Source of the DNA: JAJECS01 sp965262745
GTDB lineage: Bacteria; Chloroflexota; UBA11872
Length of the DNA: 64,000 nt
NCBI GenBank assembly: GCA_965262745.1
Contig: OZ253558.1
Location: 2,108,001-2,172,000 of the forward strand
Direction of reading: 5' to 3'
A program made the translations under genes and the position numbers. Below, piece after piece: positions 1 through 7,614 of the stretch; within the stretch, counting starts at the first letter, position 1, and each line of letters begins with the position of its first letter. The notes beneath the pieces were generated by a model that saw only the letters and a list, made by a program, of their open reading frames with translations, ran no database searches and was not told where the DNA came from.

Positions 1-702
1 CCCGAGTATCAAGCCGAAGTCATCGACATCATCGGCGAGATCACCGGGCTCAGCGTGCGCCGTGCGGAGAACCTCTTCTACTCGATGCAGAGCATGAGCC
101 GATTCGCCATGCTGTCGGGGGCGCTGCGCGCGCTGGCGGTCGACTTGAGCCGCATCGCCAACGACTTCCGGCTGCTGGCGTCGGGCCCGCGGACGGGCAT
201 CTCCGAATTGCGGCTCCCCGCGCTGCAGCCAGGGTCGTCGATCATGCCCGGCAAGGTGAACCCGGTCATGGCCGAGTGCCTCAACATGGTCTGCTTCCAT
301 GTGTTTGGGAACGACACGGCCATCCAATGGGCCGCCGAAGCTGGCCAACTTGAACTGAACGTGATGATGCCGTGCATCGCGTACAACCTGTGCCAGGCCA
401 TCGAGGTCTTGACCAATGTGACGAGCGCGTTCGATGCCCGTGCGGTGCGCGGGCTGGAGGTTGACGAGCGCATGCTGCGGTTCTGGCTGGAGCGAAACAC
501 CATGCTGGCGACAGCCCTGGCACCGCGGATTGGCTATGCGGCCGCCGCGGAGATCGCCAAGGAGGCCGTCGCCACCGGCGAGGGCGTGCCGGAGGTTGCG
601 GCTCGGCTGACCGACATCCCTCCCGACGAGCTGGCCGATGCCCTGGATCCCACGCCCATGACGGAGGGCGGTGTGCGGGCGGGCGGCGGCGGAGGCGGCT
701 AG
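1..702 (+). CDS. aspA: Aspartate ammonia-lyase, C-terminal part (partial)
   Basis: The frame is open from the first base of the window, so the gene starts upstream. The protein carries the fumarate-lyase superfamily signature GSSIMPGKVNP (from about base 232), whose loop closes the active site. Family members split here: fumarases have GGSNGHFELN after the signature, aspartases have AEAGQLQLN, and this protein has AEAGQLELNVM. I therefore call it an aspartase (L-aspartate to fumarate plus ammonia, cytosolic). The preceding SGPRTGISEL also resembles the aspartase form. The C-terminus ends in an unusual run of six glycines before the stop. A fumarase or another lyase of the superfamily is possible but less likely. 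Confidence 0.85.
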   Translation, partial: PEYQAEVIDIIGEITGLSVRRAENLFYSMQSMSRFAMLSGALRALAVDLSRIANDFRLLASGPRTGISELRLPALQPGSSIMPGKVNPVMAECLNMVCFHVFGNDTAIQWAAEAGQLELNVMMPCIAYNLCQAIEVLTNVTSAFDARAVRGLEVDERMLRFWLERNTMLATALAPRIGYAAAAEIAKEAVATGEGVPEVAARLTDIPPDELADALDPTPMTEGGVRAGGGGGG

Positions 703-985
703 CCGCCCATACGGCAGGCGGCGACCCGAGGCTGCGGAGACGCGCGACCGACGCGCGGAATCTTGGGGAGTTGCACGGCAACGGCCTCGACCTCAGGTGA
801 CCCACGGTCGTCCTTCAAAAACTCATGGCAGCATACGGCCCGTTCCGTGCTACTGTTTGCGAGTTGCACAGGTTCCGTGTGGGGCCTGCAACGTTGGGTT
901 TTTTGGCTGCGACCGCGGAGTGTGCGGCGGGCAAAGTTGGCGGATCAGGCGAACGTCGCATGAGTTCCGCGGAAGGTTTAGCTGG
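703..985. other. Intergenic region with probable 5' UTR of the RRM gene
   Basis: This 283-base gap has no convincing gene. An open frame runs through it from base 671, but it is only the upstream extension of the RRM gene and its residues resemble no protein. The last 100-150 bases probably form the 5' leader of the RNA-binding protein. A Shine-Dalgarno-like ggaagg lies at 971-976. I see no clear -35/-10 pair. Confidence 0.4.
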
Positions 986-1381
986 ATGAATATCTTTGTA
1001 GGCAATTTGCCGTTCGGTATGACCGATGACGAGCTCCATGAGCTCTTCGCAAAATTCGGCGAGATCACCCGAGCCACGGTGATCAAGGACCGCGTGACCG
1101 GTAAGTCGCGCGGTTTTGGGTTCGTCGAAATGATGGACGACGAGATGGCCCGCGCCGCAATCGAGGGCCTCAACGGGTCTGACATGCAAGGGCGCGCCCT
1201 GACGGTGAACGAAGCTCGCCCGCGCGAGTCGCGCCCGCGTACCGGCGGTGGCGGTGGCGGCGGCTACAGCGGTGGCGGTGGCGGCGGCGGCTACAGCGGT
1301 GGCGGCGGCGGCGGCTACAGCGGTGGTGGCGGTGGCAGTGGTGGCAGTGGTGGCTACGGTGGCGGTGGCGGGCGCTACTAG
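986..1381 (+). CDS. Glycine-rich RRM RNA-binding protein
   Basis: A 131-residue single-RRM protein. RNP2 is IFVGNL (residues 3-8) and RNP1 is KSRGFGFVEM (about 40-49), both with the aromatic residues that stack on RNA. After about residue 82 the chain is an RGG-like tail of GGGGGGGYSG repeats ending in GRY. This layout matches the cyanobacterial/chloroflexal Rbp family, small cytosolic RNA-binding proteins often induced by cold. Regulation here is not visible. I chose the ATG at 986 because ggaagg lies 9 bases upstream and homology begins exactly there; the frame is open further upstream but without RRM sequence. Confidence 0.93.
   Translation: MNIFVGNLPFGMTDDELHELFAKFGEITRATVIKDRVTGKSRGFGFVEMMDDEMARAAIEGLNGSDMQGRALTVNEARPRESRPRTGGGGGGGYSGGGGGGGYSGGGGGGYSGGGGGSGGSGGYGGGGGRY
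1245..1377 (+). repeat. GGY/GGS-coding tandem repeat
   Basis: Imperfect tandem repeat of ggcggtggc-type units broken by tacagcggt (Tyr-Ser-Gly). It encodes the glycine-rich tail of the RRM protein. Slippage can be expected to change tail length between strains. Confidence 0.8.
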
Positions 1382-1394
1382 CGTCCGGCCGCAG

Positions 1395-1424
1395 GCGCAC
1401 CCGGCAGCACGCTGCCGGGTGCGC
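1395..1424. terminator. Hairpin terminator between convergent genes
   Basis: A perfect 13-bp stem (gcgcacccggcag / ctgccgggtgcgc) with a 4-base loop lies between the stop of the RRM gene at 1381 and the stop of the convergent PLP-enzyme gene at 1427. There is no strong T-run on either side, so it may act as a bidirectional hairpin or RNA 3' end stabiliser rather than a textbook intrinsic terminator. Confidence 0.75.
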
Positions 1425-1426
1425 GC

Positions 1427-2536
1427 CTAGTTCTCCAGGAGCTCTCGCAGCCGAGCAGTGACGATCTGAACGTCGTCGTCGGTGAGCGTGTTGGTGGCAA
1501 CTGCCAGTTCGGCGCCTTCGACACGCGCCCAGATGGACGGGTGGCTGTCGCGCAGGGCTGTTGCCATTGATTCAGAGGTGTGGGCGCCGTCCGAGTCGAA
1601 GGTGATCGCGGCCCGCCCCATGTCGGCGTCGATGCGCGCCGTGATGCCCGGCACGCCGGTGAGTCGCTCGACCAGCGCGGCCGCGCGCGTGCCGGCGGCG
1701 TCGCGCGCGGCTTCATAGCCGCCGCTGCGCCATTCACGCAACGCCTCGATGACGGCGACGACTTCCGTGCGATCCAGCTTGAAGCCGCGGCCAAACGCTT
1801 TGCCGCCGTGCAACTCGAAGCCGATGAAGCTATGCATCGCCGCCGCGCGCACCAGGTCGCGTCGGCCGCACAGGAGTCCGGTCGAATTCGGCGCGCCGAA
1901 GTATTTGGCGCCAAATCCGATCAGATCGGCGCCAGTGCTCACGACCTCGTTCATGAGGTGGGGCGGGCTGACGTGGCCGGCAGCATCCATGATCACGGGG
2001 ATACCCCGCGCGTGCGCCATCGCCACGACGTCGACTAGGCGAACGCTGCCCCAGCGGCCATCGAATGACGCCACGAAGAACACGGCCGCGGTATCGGCCG
2101 TGAGTTCAGCTTCGAACGCTTCGGGCTCGACCATCACGAGTCGCGCCCCGGCCACGCTCGGCATGCGGGCGTATTCGTTGCGGTGGGCCGATTGCATGAC
2201 GACCTTGTTCGCCATGCCGGTCGTATCGGGGAGCCGCGCGATGAGCTCCGGGTCGTCGCCGGCGATGCACGCCGCGGTGCCGAGAGCCATGGCCGCCGCG
2301 CAGCCCGAGGTGGGATAGGCCGCCTCGCAGCCGAGAAGCTCGGCAACCAAGTCGCCGACGCGCCAAAGCAGGGCGTCCAAATCCACGAAGGAATCGTTGG
2401 CGGCCTCCATGGCGGCCAGCACGCGCGGGGAGAGTCGCGACCCGCCGAGCACCGTCTGATTGCCTCGGCCGTTGATTACGCGCTCTATTCCCAGATCGGC
2501 ATAGACATCGGCGGTTACAGAGTTATTGGGCACCAT
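1427..2536 (-). CDS. SelA-like PLP-dependent enzyme
   Basis: A 369-residue protein of the SelA / D-glucosaminate-6-phosphate ammonia-lyase group (fold type I PLP enzymes). The likely Schiff-base lysine is in FGAKYFGAPNSTG, which aligns with the GDKLLGGPQ lysine loop of SelA. The DAAGHVSPP segment provides the conserved Asp that contacts the PLP ring. The N-terminal INGRGNQTVLGGS is typical of this group. There is no selB or selC nearby, so true selenocysteine synthesis is unlikely. A lyase or aminotransferase acting on an amino sugar or amino acid is more plausible, substrate unknown. The ATG at 2536 was chosen because the longer frame would run past residues without homology into the divergent gene at 2660. 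Confidence 0.75.
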   Translation of the reverse strand: MVPNNSVTADVYADLGIERVINGRGNQTVLGGSRLSPRVLAAMEAANDSFVDLDALLWRVGDLVAELLGCEAAYPTSGCAAAMALGTAACIAGDDPELIARLPDTTGMANKVVMQSAHRNEYARMPSVAGARLVMVEPEAFEAELTADTAAVFFVASFDGRWGSVRLVDVVAMAHARGIPVIMDAAGHVSPPHLMNEVVSTGADLIGFGAKYFGAPNSTGLLCGRRDLVRAAAMHSFIGFELHGGKAFGRGFKLDRTEVVAVIEALREWRSGGYEAARDAAGTRAAALVERLTGVPGITARIDADMGRAAITFDSDGAHTSESMATALRDSHPSIWARVEGAELAVATNTLTDDDVQIVTARLRELLEN

Positions 2537-2659
2537 CACGGCTCGATTCACGCTGCTTTCCAGCCAACGGTGATGGTAGGCGATGGCGCGCCAGCGTGAC
2601 ACCGCGCCGCGGACGGCGGAACATGGGATACCGCCAGCTGCCGTCAGGAAGGTTGGGAG

Positions 2660-4225
2660 ATGCCCGCACCTTTTGGAGGACGACCGTCGGTGCGGTCGAT
2701 GGGCGGCATGGTGGCGTCGGCGCACCCGCTCGCCAGCGCGGCCGGGGCGCGGATGCTGATGGCCGGCGGGAACGCCTTCGATGCCGCGGTGGCCACGGCG
2801 GCGGCGCTGGGCGTGGCGGAGTGCTACATGTCCGGCCTCGCCGGAATGGGGGTGGCCTGCTGCTACGTGGCTGCCGAGCGGAACGTGCGCGCGCTCGACT
2901 TCGTGCCGCCGGTCCCGCGCCGCCTCAAGACGACCGCCGGCCGCGGTGGGAGTTTCGGCAACCCGGCCCAGACGGCCGGCACGCCCGGGGCCTTGGCCGG
3001 TTGGTGGGAACTACTCAGGCGCTACGGGAGCAAGTCGCCGGCGAAGGTGCTTCAGCCCGCCATCGAGCTTGCGCGCGAGGGCTATCCGCTCTCAGCGTTC
3101 GCCGTTGAGTTCTTCGAGATTTGCATCGAGCGGCATGCCGCCCAGTGCGAGTGGCTGGATGTGTTCACCCCCGACCGCGTAGTGCCGCCCGCCGGCTCGG
3201 TGTTGCGGCAACCCGAACTGGCGGCAACGCTGGAACGGATCGTCGCCGATGGGCCGGTTGCGCTGTACGACGGTCCGCTGGGCGCGGCGCTGGCGCGGCA
3301 CGTGCAGGCCAAAGGCGGCTGGATCGACCAGGACGATCTGCGCGACGTTCAGCCTCGGTGGACGGAGCCCCTGGCTGCATCCTTCGAGGACGCGAAGGTG
3401 CATACGCCGCCGCCAACCAGCGAAGGCTTCCAGATGCTGCTGACGCTGCGCATCCTGGCGGACGAGCCGGCCGCGGACGACGATCCGACGTACTCGGATG
3501 CGCTCGTGCGGGCGATTCGGGTGGCCGCGGCGACCCGGATTCGGCACATGAACGCGCCGCGCGATGAGATCGAGGAGCTGCTCAGCGACGCCGCGGTTGG
3601 GCGCCTGCAAGCCGAAGCGGGAGCCGCTATCTCGAGCCGCACGAGCACTCAGGGCGAGGTGCATTCACCGCAGCACACCACGGCGTTGGCGACCGGCGAC
3701 GCGCAGGGCAATCTGGTCTGCCTGACGCAGAGTCTGGGCGGAAAATTCGGGTCGGGCTTGGTCGTGCCCGGCACGGGCATCGTCTTGAACAACTTGCTGG
3801 AATGGGGCGACCACGACCCGACAAGCCGGAACTATCTGTTGGGCGGCCGGCCGCTGTCACTGCCCCTGGCACCGACGATCGTCACCCGCGGGGGCGAGCC
3901 GTGGCTGGCGCTCGGCACGCCCGGGAGCTACACGATCTGCCAGGCGCAGGCGCAAGTGCTGGTGGGCATGCTGGCGTTTGGCCGCGACGTGCAAGCGGCG
4001 ATCGAGGCGCCGCGGCTGCATGCGCACGACGGCGATCTGGTGCGGGTCGAATCGCGCACGCCGCCCGCAGTCGTCGAGGCGCTGCGCGAGCGCGGCCACC
4101 GCGTGGAGTTGGCCGGGGCGTTCGATCAAGCGATGGGCGGCATGCAGGGCGTCCTGCGGGCCGAGGCCGGCTGGCTGGAGGGCGGCGCGGACCCACGGCG
4201 CGAGGGCTACGCCCTGGGCGTCTAA
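2660..4225 (+). CDS. Gamma-glutamyltransferase family protein (paralogue 1)
   Basis: A 521-residue Ntn-hydrolase of the gamma-glutamyltranspeptidase family. The N-terminal GGNAFDAAVATAAALGV block is the family hallmark. The probable autoprocessing site and nucleophilic threonine are in HSPQHTTALATGD (near base 3680), followed by the glycine-rich oxyanion segment LGTPGSYTI. Enzymes of this family cleave or transfer gamma-glutamyl groups (glutathione, poly-glutamyl or cephalosporin-type amides). I see no signal peptide, so a cytosolic location is likely. aggaagg lies about 8 bases before the ATG. A second, diverged paralogue is encoded at 45337-47025. It converges with the DUF3500 gene at its 3' end, only 3 bases apart. 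Confidence 0.88.
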   Translation: MPAPFGGRPSVRSMGGMVASAHPLASAAGARMLMAGGNAFDAAVATAAALGVAECYMSGLAGMGVACCYVAAERNVRALDFVPPVPRRLKTTAGRGGSFGNPAQTAGTPGALAGWWELLRRYGSKSPAKVLQPAIELAREGYPLSAFAVEFFEICIERHAAQCEWLDVFTPDRVVPPAGSVLRQPELAATLERIVADGPVALYDGPLGAALARHVQAKGGWIDQDDLRDVQPRWTEPLAASFEDAKVHTPPPTSEGFQMLLTLRILADEPAADDDPTYSDALVRAIRVAAATRIRHMNAPRDEIEELLSDAAVGRLQAEAGAAISSRTSTQGEVHSPQHTTALATGDAQGNLVCLTQSLGGKFGSGLVVPGTGIVLNNLLEWGDHDPTSRNYLLGGRPLSLPLAPTIVTRGGEPWLALGTPGSYTICQAQAQVLVGMLAFGRDVQAAIEAPRLHAHDGDLVRVESRTPPAVVEALRERGHRVELAGAFDQAMGGMQGVLRAEAGWLEGGADPRREGYALGV

Positions 4226-4228
4226 CGC

Positions 4229-5239
4229 CTACCCGTGGTCGTGGTGGTGCGCCGACTCGGCGTAGTGCCGGGCCAGGACGTCACCGCCGAAGTCGTTGGT
4301 GAAATCGCGCCAGACTGAGTGGATGTGATTCGCGCCGTCCTGGGTGTTGTCGTATTCGATGAGGAAGGTGGGTCCGACCACCGCGTAGTAGTGGCCGTGG
4401 CCGGGCTCCTGGGGACCGGCCCAAGCGAACGTGACACCGTCCAGGCCGGCGCGCTCGATGTCGCACCAGGCGTTCGCGGCCATTTCCCCGGCCGAGCGGT
4501 CGACGTAGTGCCGGACTAACCGCACGAGCTGCTCGCGCTGCGGCTGGGCCATGTCGCTGAGGGCGAGGCCTCGGGGCGCCATGCCTGGCTGAACGGCCCG
4601 GTAGTTCTTGGTCAATATGTCGTCGGGAGCCTGGGCGTCGACCACGACGATGCGGCGCTGATCGGGCGTGAGCTGGGTCAGCAAGACGCGCGCCAGGTCT
4701 TCTTCCGCCGCGAGGATGCGCAGGCCCTGCTCGGGTCCGTGCCGCACTTCGGCCGGATTCGCGCCGAAGAAGAGCGGCACGCACGCTAGATAGGCTTGCG
4801 CGACGACGGTGATGTGGGTCAGGAGGTGATGGCCGCACACGCGCCAGGCCCAGCGGTCATCGCCGGGCCGGCCGAACACGCTGAGGTGGTAGTCCTCGGA
4901 GTCTCGCCGCCACTGCAGCGAAAGCCGCTGCAGACGCTCCCACTCATCGAGGATGGTTTCGTGCGCCATGATCTGCTGGGCTTGGCGCCAGCCGCGCGGG
5001 CTGAGCCCGGTGGCCACCAAGTCCAAGCCCGCCCGCCGCTGGGCCGGATTCATGGCCTTGATCGACAGGCCGTGCCGCGGCACTGGCGTGTAGTTCCAGA
5101 CAAATCGTTCGTCGCCGACGAACGGGAACATGGCGTCCGCCCGCTGCGAGGCATCAAGCGACGCGAGGAATTCCCCCGCCGCCGCGGTCATCGCCGACGC
5201 CGCCCGCGGTGCGTACGCGGTGACGGCCATCGCGGTCAT
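4229..5239 (-). CDS. DUF3500 family protein
   Basis: A 336-residue protein matching the DUF3500 family. Visible hallmarks are FVWNYTPVPRHGLSIKAM, the FGRPGDDRWAWRVCGHHLL block with a paired histidine, FFGANPAEV, and the C-terminal IEYDNTQDGANHIHSVWRDF. The acidic and histidine-rich segments suggest metal binding, but the function of the family is not established. Its ATG overlaps the ribH stop in an ATGA (5236-5239), so it is translationally coupled to the riboflavin operon. The last residues are His-rich (AHHHDHG). An ATG at 5230 is an alternative start. Confidence 0.85.
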   Translation of the reverse strand: MTAMAVTAYAPRAASAMTAAAGEFLASLDASQRADAMFPFVGDERFVWNYTPVPRHGLSIKAMNPAQRRAGLDLVATGLSPRGWRQAQQIMAHETILDEWERLQRLSLQWRRDSEDYHLSVFGRPGDDRWAWRVCGHHLLTHITVVAQAYLACVPLFFGANPAEVRHGPEQGLRILAAEEDLARVLLTQLTPDQRRIVVVDAQAPDDILTKNYRAVQPGMAPRGLALSDMAQPQREQLVRLVRHYVDRSAGEMAANAWCDIERAGLDGVTFAWAGPQEPGHGHYYAVVGPTFLIEYDNTQDGANHIHSVWRDFTNDFGGDVLARHYAESAHHHDHG

Positions 5240-5766
5240 AGCTCGGCGGCGGGAACCACGGGGCGGCCCTGGCGCACCGCGGATAGGACGCGGGCCATCT
5301 CGATCGCCGCGAGCGCCGCGTCGCCGCCGCGATTGCCGGCGCGAGACCCACTCCGGTCCACGGCCTGCGCCAACGTCTCGGTGGTCACAACGCCGTAGAT
5401 CACGGGCGTTCCGGTGTCCAGCGCGGCGCGCGCAATGCCCCGGGCCGACTCCTGGGTCACGTGGTCGTAGTGAGTGGTTTCGCCGCGAATGACGCATCCC
5501 AGGCACACCACCACGTCAACGTCACGCGAGGCGATGAGCTCGCGAGCCGTAATCGCCAGCTCCATGGCGCCTGGCACCCAGGCGACGACGACATCGTCAT
5601 CAAGCACCCCATGCCGCCGCAGCTCACGCCGGCAGGCGCGGAGAAGGTGCGTGGTGAACAGTTCATTGAACCGGGCTACGACGATGGCCACTGAGAGGCC
5701 GGCACCGTCGAGTTGCGGCTCTATGACTTCGCCGGCAGTCGCTGCTGGGTCGGAATCAGACACCAT
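5236..5766 (-). CDS. ribH: 6,7-dimethyl-8-ribityllumazine synthase
   Basis: A 176-residue lumazine synthase, which condenses 5-amino-6-ribitylamino-uracil with dihydroxybutanone phosphate in the penultimate step of riboflavin synthesis. Motifs seen: ARFNELFTTHLL (substrate loop), VPGAMELA, CLGCVIRGETTHYDHV with the catalytic-loop histidine, and GVVTTET. The protein has an N-terminal extension of about 20 residues and a C-terminal extension after EMARVL. Its ATG at 5766 lies 11 bases inside the end of ribBA. It is followed by the coupled DUF3500 gene. Confidence 0.95.
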   Translation of the reverse strand: MVSDSDPAATAGEVIEPQLDGAGLSVAIVVARFNELFTTHLLRACRRELRRHGVLDDDVVVAWVPGAMELAITARELIASRDVDVVVCLGCVIRGETTHYDHVTQESARGIARAALDTGTPVIYGVVTTETLAQAVDRSGSRAGNRGGDAALAAIEMARVLSAVRQGRPVVPAAEL

Positions 5767-6955
5767 GGCCCATTCGCTGTCGTTTGGTTTCAAGGTACCG
5801 CTGATTGTGCTCGCCCGGCTCAATCGTAAGCGGAATCTGCTCGACCACATGCAGCCCGTAGGCGCGGAACCCCTCGGTCTTCTTTGGATTGTTCGTGAGC
5901 AGCCGCAGCTCGCGCAGACCCAGGTCGCGCAGGATCTGGGCGCCGACGCCGTAGTCGCGCAGATCGACGGCGAAGCCGAGATGGCGGTTGGCCTCGACGG
6001 TGTCCAGGCCGTCGTCCTGCAGCTGATAGGCGTGCAGCTTGTTGGCCAAGCCGATCCCCCGACCCTCCTGGCGCATGTACAGCACGACTCCCCGGCCTTC
6101 GGACTCGATTCGCCGCGAAGCCACGGTGAGCTGATCGCCGCAATCGCACCGCAGCGAGCCAAAGGCGTCGCCGGTGAGGCACTCGGAATGCACCCGCACG
6201 AGCGGCGGGCTTCCACCCGCGACTTGACCCTTCACCAGCGCGACGTGGTCTTCATTGGTTGTGGTATCGCGAAAGGCGATCGCCCGAAAGGTTCCGGCCG
6301 CGGTCGGCAGCGCGGCTTCAGCGCCGCGGATCACGACGCGCTCGTTGAGGCGGCGATAGCGCACGATTTCGCTGATCGAGAGCGACGGGATGTCATGGCC
6401 CTCAAGAAGCTGGCGGGCCTCGGCAGGTCGGGCGAGGTGGCCCTCGGGCGTGTGCAGAGTGGCCAGCACGGCCACCGGCGGCAGCTCGGCCAGTCGCGCC
6501 AGGTCGATGGCGGCTTCCGTGTGACCGAAGCGCCGCAGCACGCCGCCGCTGCGCCCGCGGAGGGGCGCCACGTGACCCGGCTTGCCAAACACGGCGGCGC
6601 CGCGCAACGGATCGGCCAGTGCCCCGATGGTGCCCACCACGCCCGGCAGCGAGGCGGGATGCGGCTGTTGGTCGAGAAGGTCGACAGTTACGGTGAACGC
6701 GGCCGAGCGAGCGCCGGAATTGGCCTGGGACTCGATCATGAGCGGAAGGCCAAGCGCGTCAAGCCGCTCCGGCGCTACGGGGACGTGGAGCTGCCCGCCG
6801 GTGAGGGCGCGCATCTCGGCAAGGGTCGCCTCGGTGAGGGTTGAACCGACGGTGACGAGGTCCACGTCGGGCGGATTGCGGCCGTCGTCCACCACCGCGG
6901 CGATCCCGCCGGAGGCGACGTGGCGGATCACGGCCTCGATCTCGCTGCCCGTCAT
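5756..6955 (-). CDS. ribBA: RibBA-like GTP cyclohydrolase II with degenerate DHBP synthase domain
   Basis: A 399-residue fusion. The C-terminal half is an intact GTP cyclohydrolase II: zinc ligands in CLTGDAFGSLRCDCGDQL, MRQEGRGIGLANKLHAY and DTVEANRHLGF. The N-terminal half is built like 3,4-dihydroxy-2-butanone-4-phosphate synthase (PGHVAPLR, GGVLRRFGHTEAAIDL), but key residues are gone. The acidic DDEDRENEGD loop is DDGRNPPDVD, the TGISAxDR loop is replaced by QPHPASLPGV, and the Glu of the CEL segment is Thr. GCH II is expected active; the RibB activity is probably lost. The start overlaps the ribE stop (ATGA, 6952-6955). The riboflavin pathway then needs a RibB from elsewhere. Confidence 0.92.
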   Translation of the reverse strand: MTGSEIEAVIRHVASGGIAAVVDDGRNPPDVDLVTVGSTLTEATLAEMRALTGGQLHVPVAPERLDALGLPLMIESQANSGARSAAFTVTVDLLDQQPHPASLPGVVGTIGALADPLRGAAVFGKPGHVAPLRGRSGGVLRRFGHTEAAIDLARLAELPPVAVLATLHTPEGHLARPAEARQLLEGHDIPSLSISEIVRYRRLNERVVIRGAEAALPTAAGTFRAIAFRDTTTNEDHVALVKGQVAGGSPPLVRVHSECLTGDAFGSLRCDCGDQLTVASRRIESEGRGVVLYMRQEGRGIGLANKLHAYQLQDDGLDTVEANRHLGFAVDLRDYGVGAQILRDLGLRELRLLTNNPKKTEGFRAYGLHVVEQIPLTIEPGEHNQRYLETKRQRMGHGV

Positions 6956-7611
6956 TCCTGCGCCTCCACGTCCATAAGCCCCGACGCTTGGAGCTGCGCC
7001 CGGCTGAGCGCGGACTCCAGAGGAATCGCGGCCAGTGCACGGGCCACATACTTGGCCAACACGTCCACCTCAAGGTTGGCACAGTACCCGGGCGGTGCCG
7101 ACCCCAGCGTCACCAGCGCGCGTGTGTGCGGAATCAGCGCCACGCGGAATTCGGCGGCGGACACGTCGACCACGGTGAGGCTCACGCCGTCGAGAGCGAC
7201 AAATCCTTTGGCGACAACCTGCGCCGCGTGCTCGGGCGGCAGGGTGAATGTCACCAGCTCGCTGGCCCCGTCCGGCTCGCGCTTGGTGATAGTGCACGTG
7301 GCATCGACGTGACCCTGCACGACGTGTCCGCCGAACCGACCGTCGGCAGGCAGCGAGCGCTCGACGTTCACGGCGTCACCCACGTCGAGCGAGCCAAGGT
7401 TCGTCCGGCGCAGCGTTTCGGGCACGACCTCGACCGTCATGCGGTCGGCCTCGATCTGCACCGCGGTGAGACACACGCCGTTCACCGCCACGCTGTCACC
7501 GATCGCCACGCCGTCGCTGAGAACCGGTGCGGCGACGACGAGGCGGTGAACGCCCGCGCGGTTCCCCGCTTCGACCACTTCCCCCAACGCCTCCACGATT
7601 CCGGTGAACAT
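6952..7611 (-). CDS. ribE: Riboflavin synthase alpha subunit
   Basis: A 219-residue riboflavin synthase that dismutates two lumazines into riboflavin. It has the family N-terminus MFTGIVEALGEV and the two tandem lumazine-binding repeats: GDSVAVNGVCLTAV in the first half and KGFVALDGVSLTVV in the second, with FGGHVVQGHVDA between them. Length fits the family (about 200-220). It starts 3 bases after the ribD stop and its own stop overlaps the ribBA start, so the gene is embedded in a coupled operon. Confidence 0.95.
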   Translation of the reverse strand: MFTGIVEALGEVVEAGNRAGVHRLVVAAPVLSDGVAIGDSVAVNGVCLTAVQIEADRMTVEVVPETLRRTNLGSLDVGDAVNVERSLPADGRFGGHVVQGHVDATCTITKREPDGASELVTFTLPPEHAAQVVAKGFVALDGVSLTVVDVSAAEFRVALIPHTRALVTLGSAPPGYCANLEVDVLAKYVARALAAIPLESALSRAQLQASGLMDVEAQE

Positions 7612-7614
7612 GGG

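Noticed and set aside
1378..1914. Minus-strand frame under the PLP enzyme and RRM region
   Set aside because: It is rich in Arg/Ala/Ser without motifs and overlaps a clear gene in another frame; a GC-rich shadow.
1427..2536. Selenocysteine synthase (SelA)
   Set aside because: The fold is shared, but no selB, selC or selD is nearby and the lysine loop differs; annotated only as SelA-like.
5474..6844. 456-codon plus-strand frame over ribBA/ribH
   Set aside because: Antisense to well-supported rib genes and has no recognisable domain.
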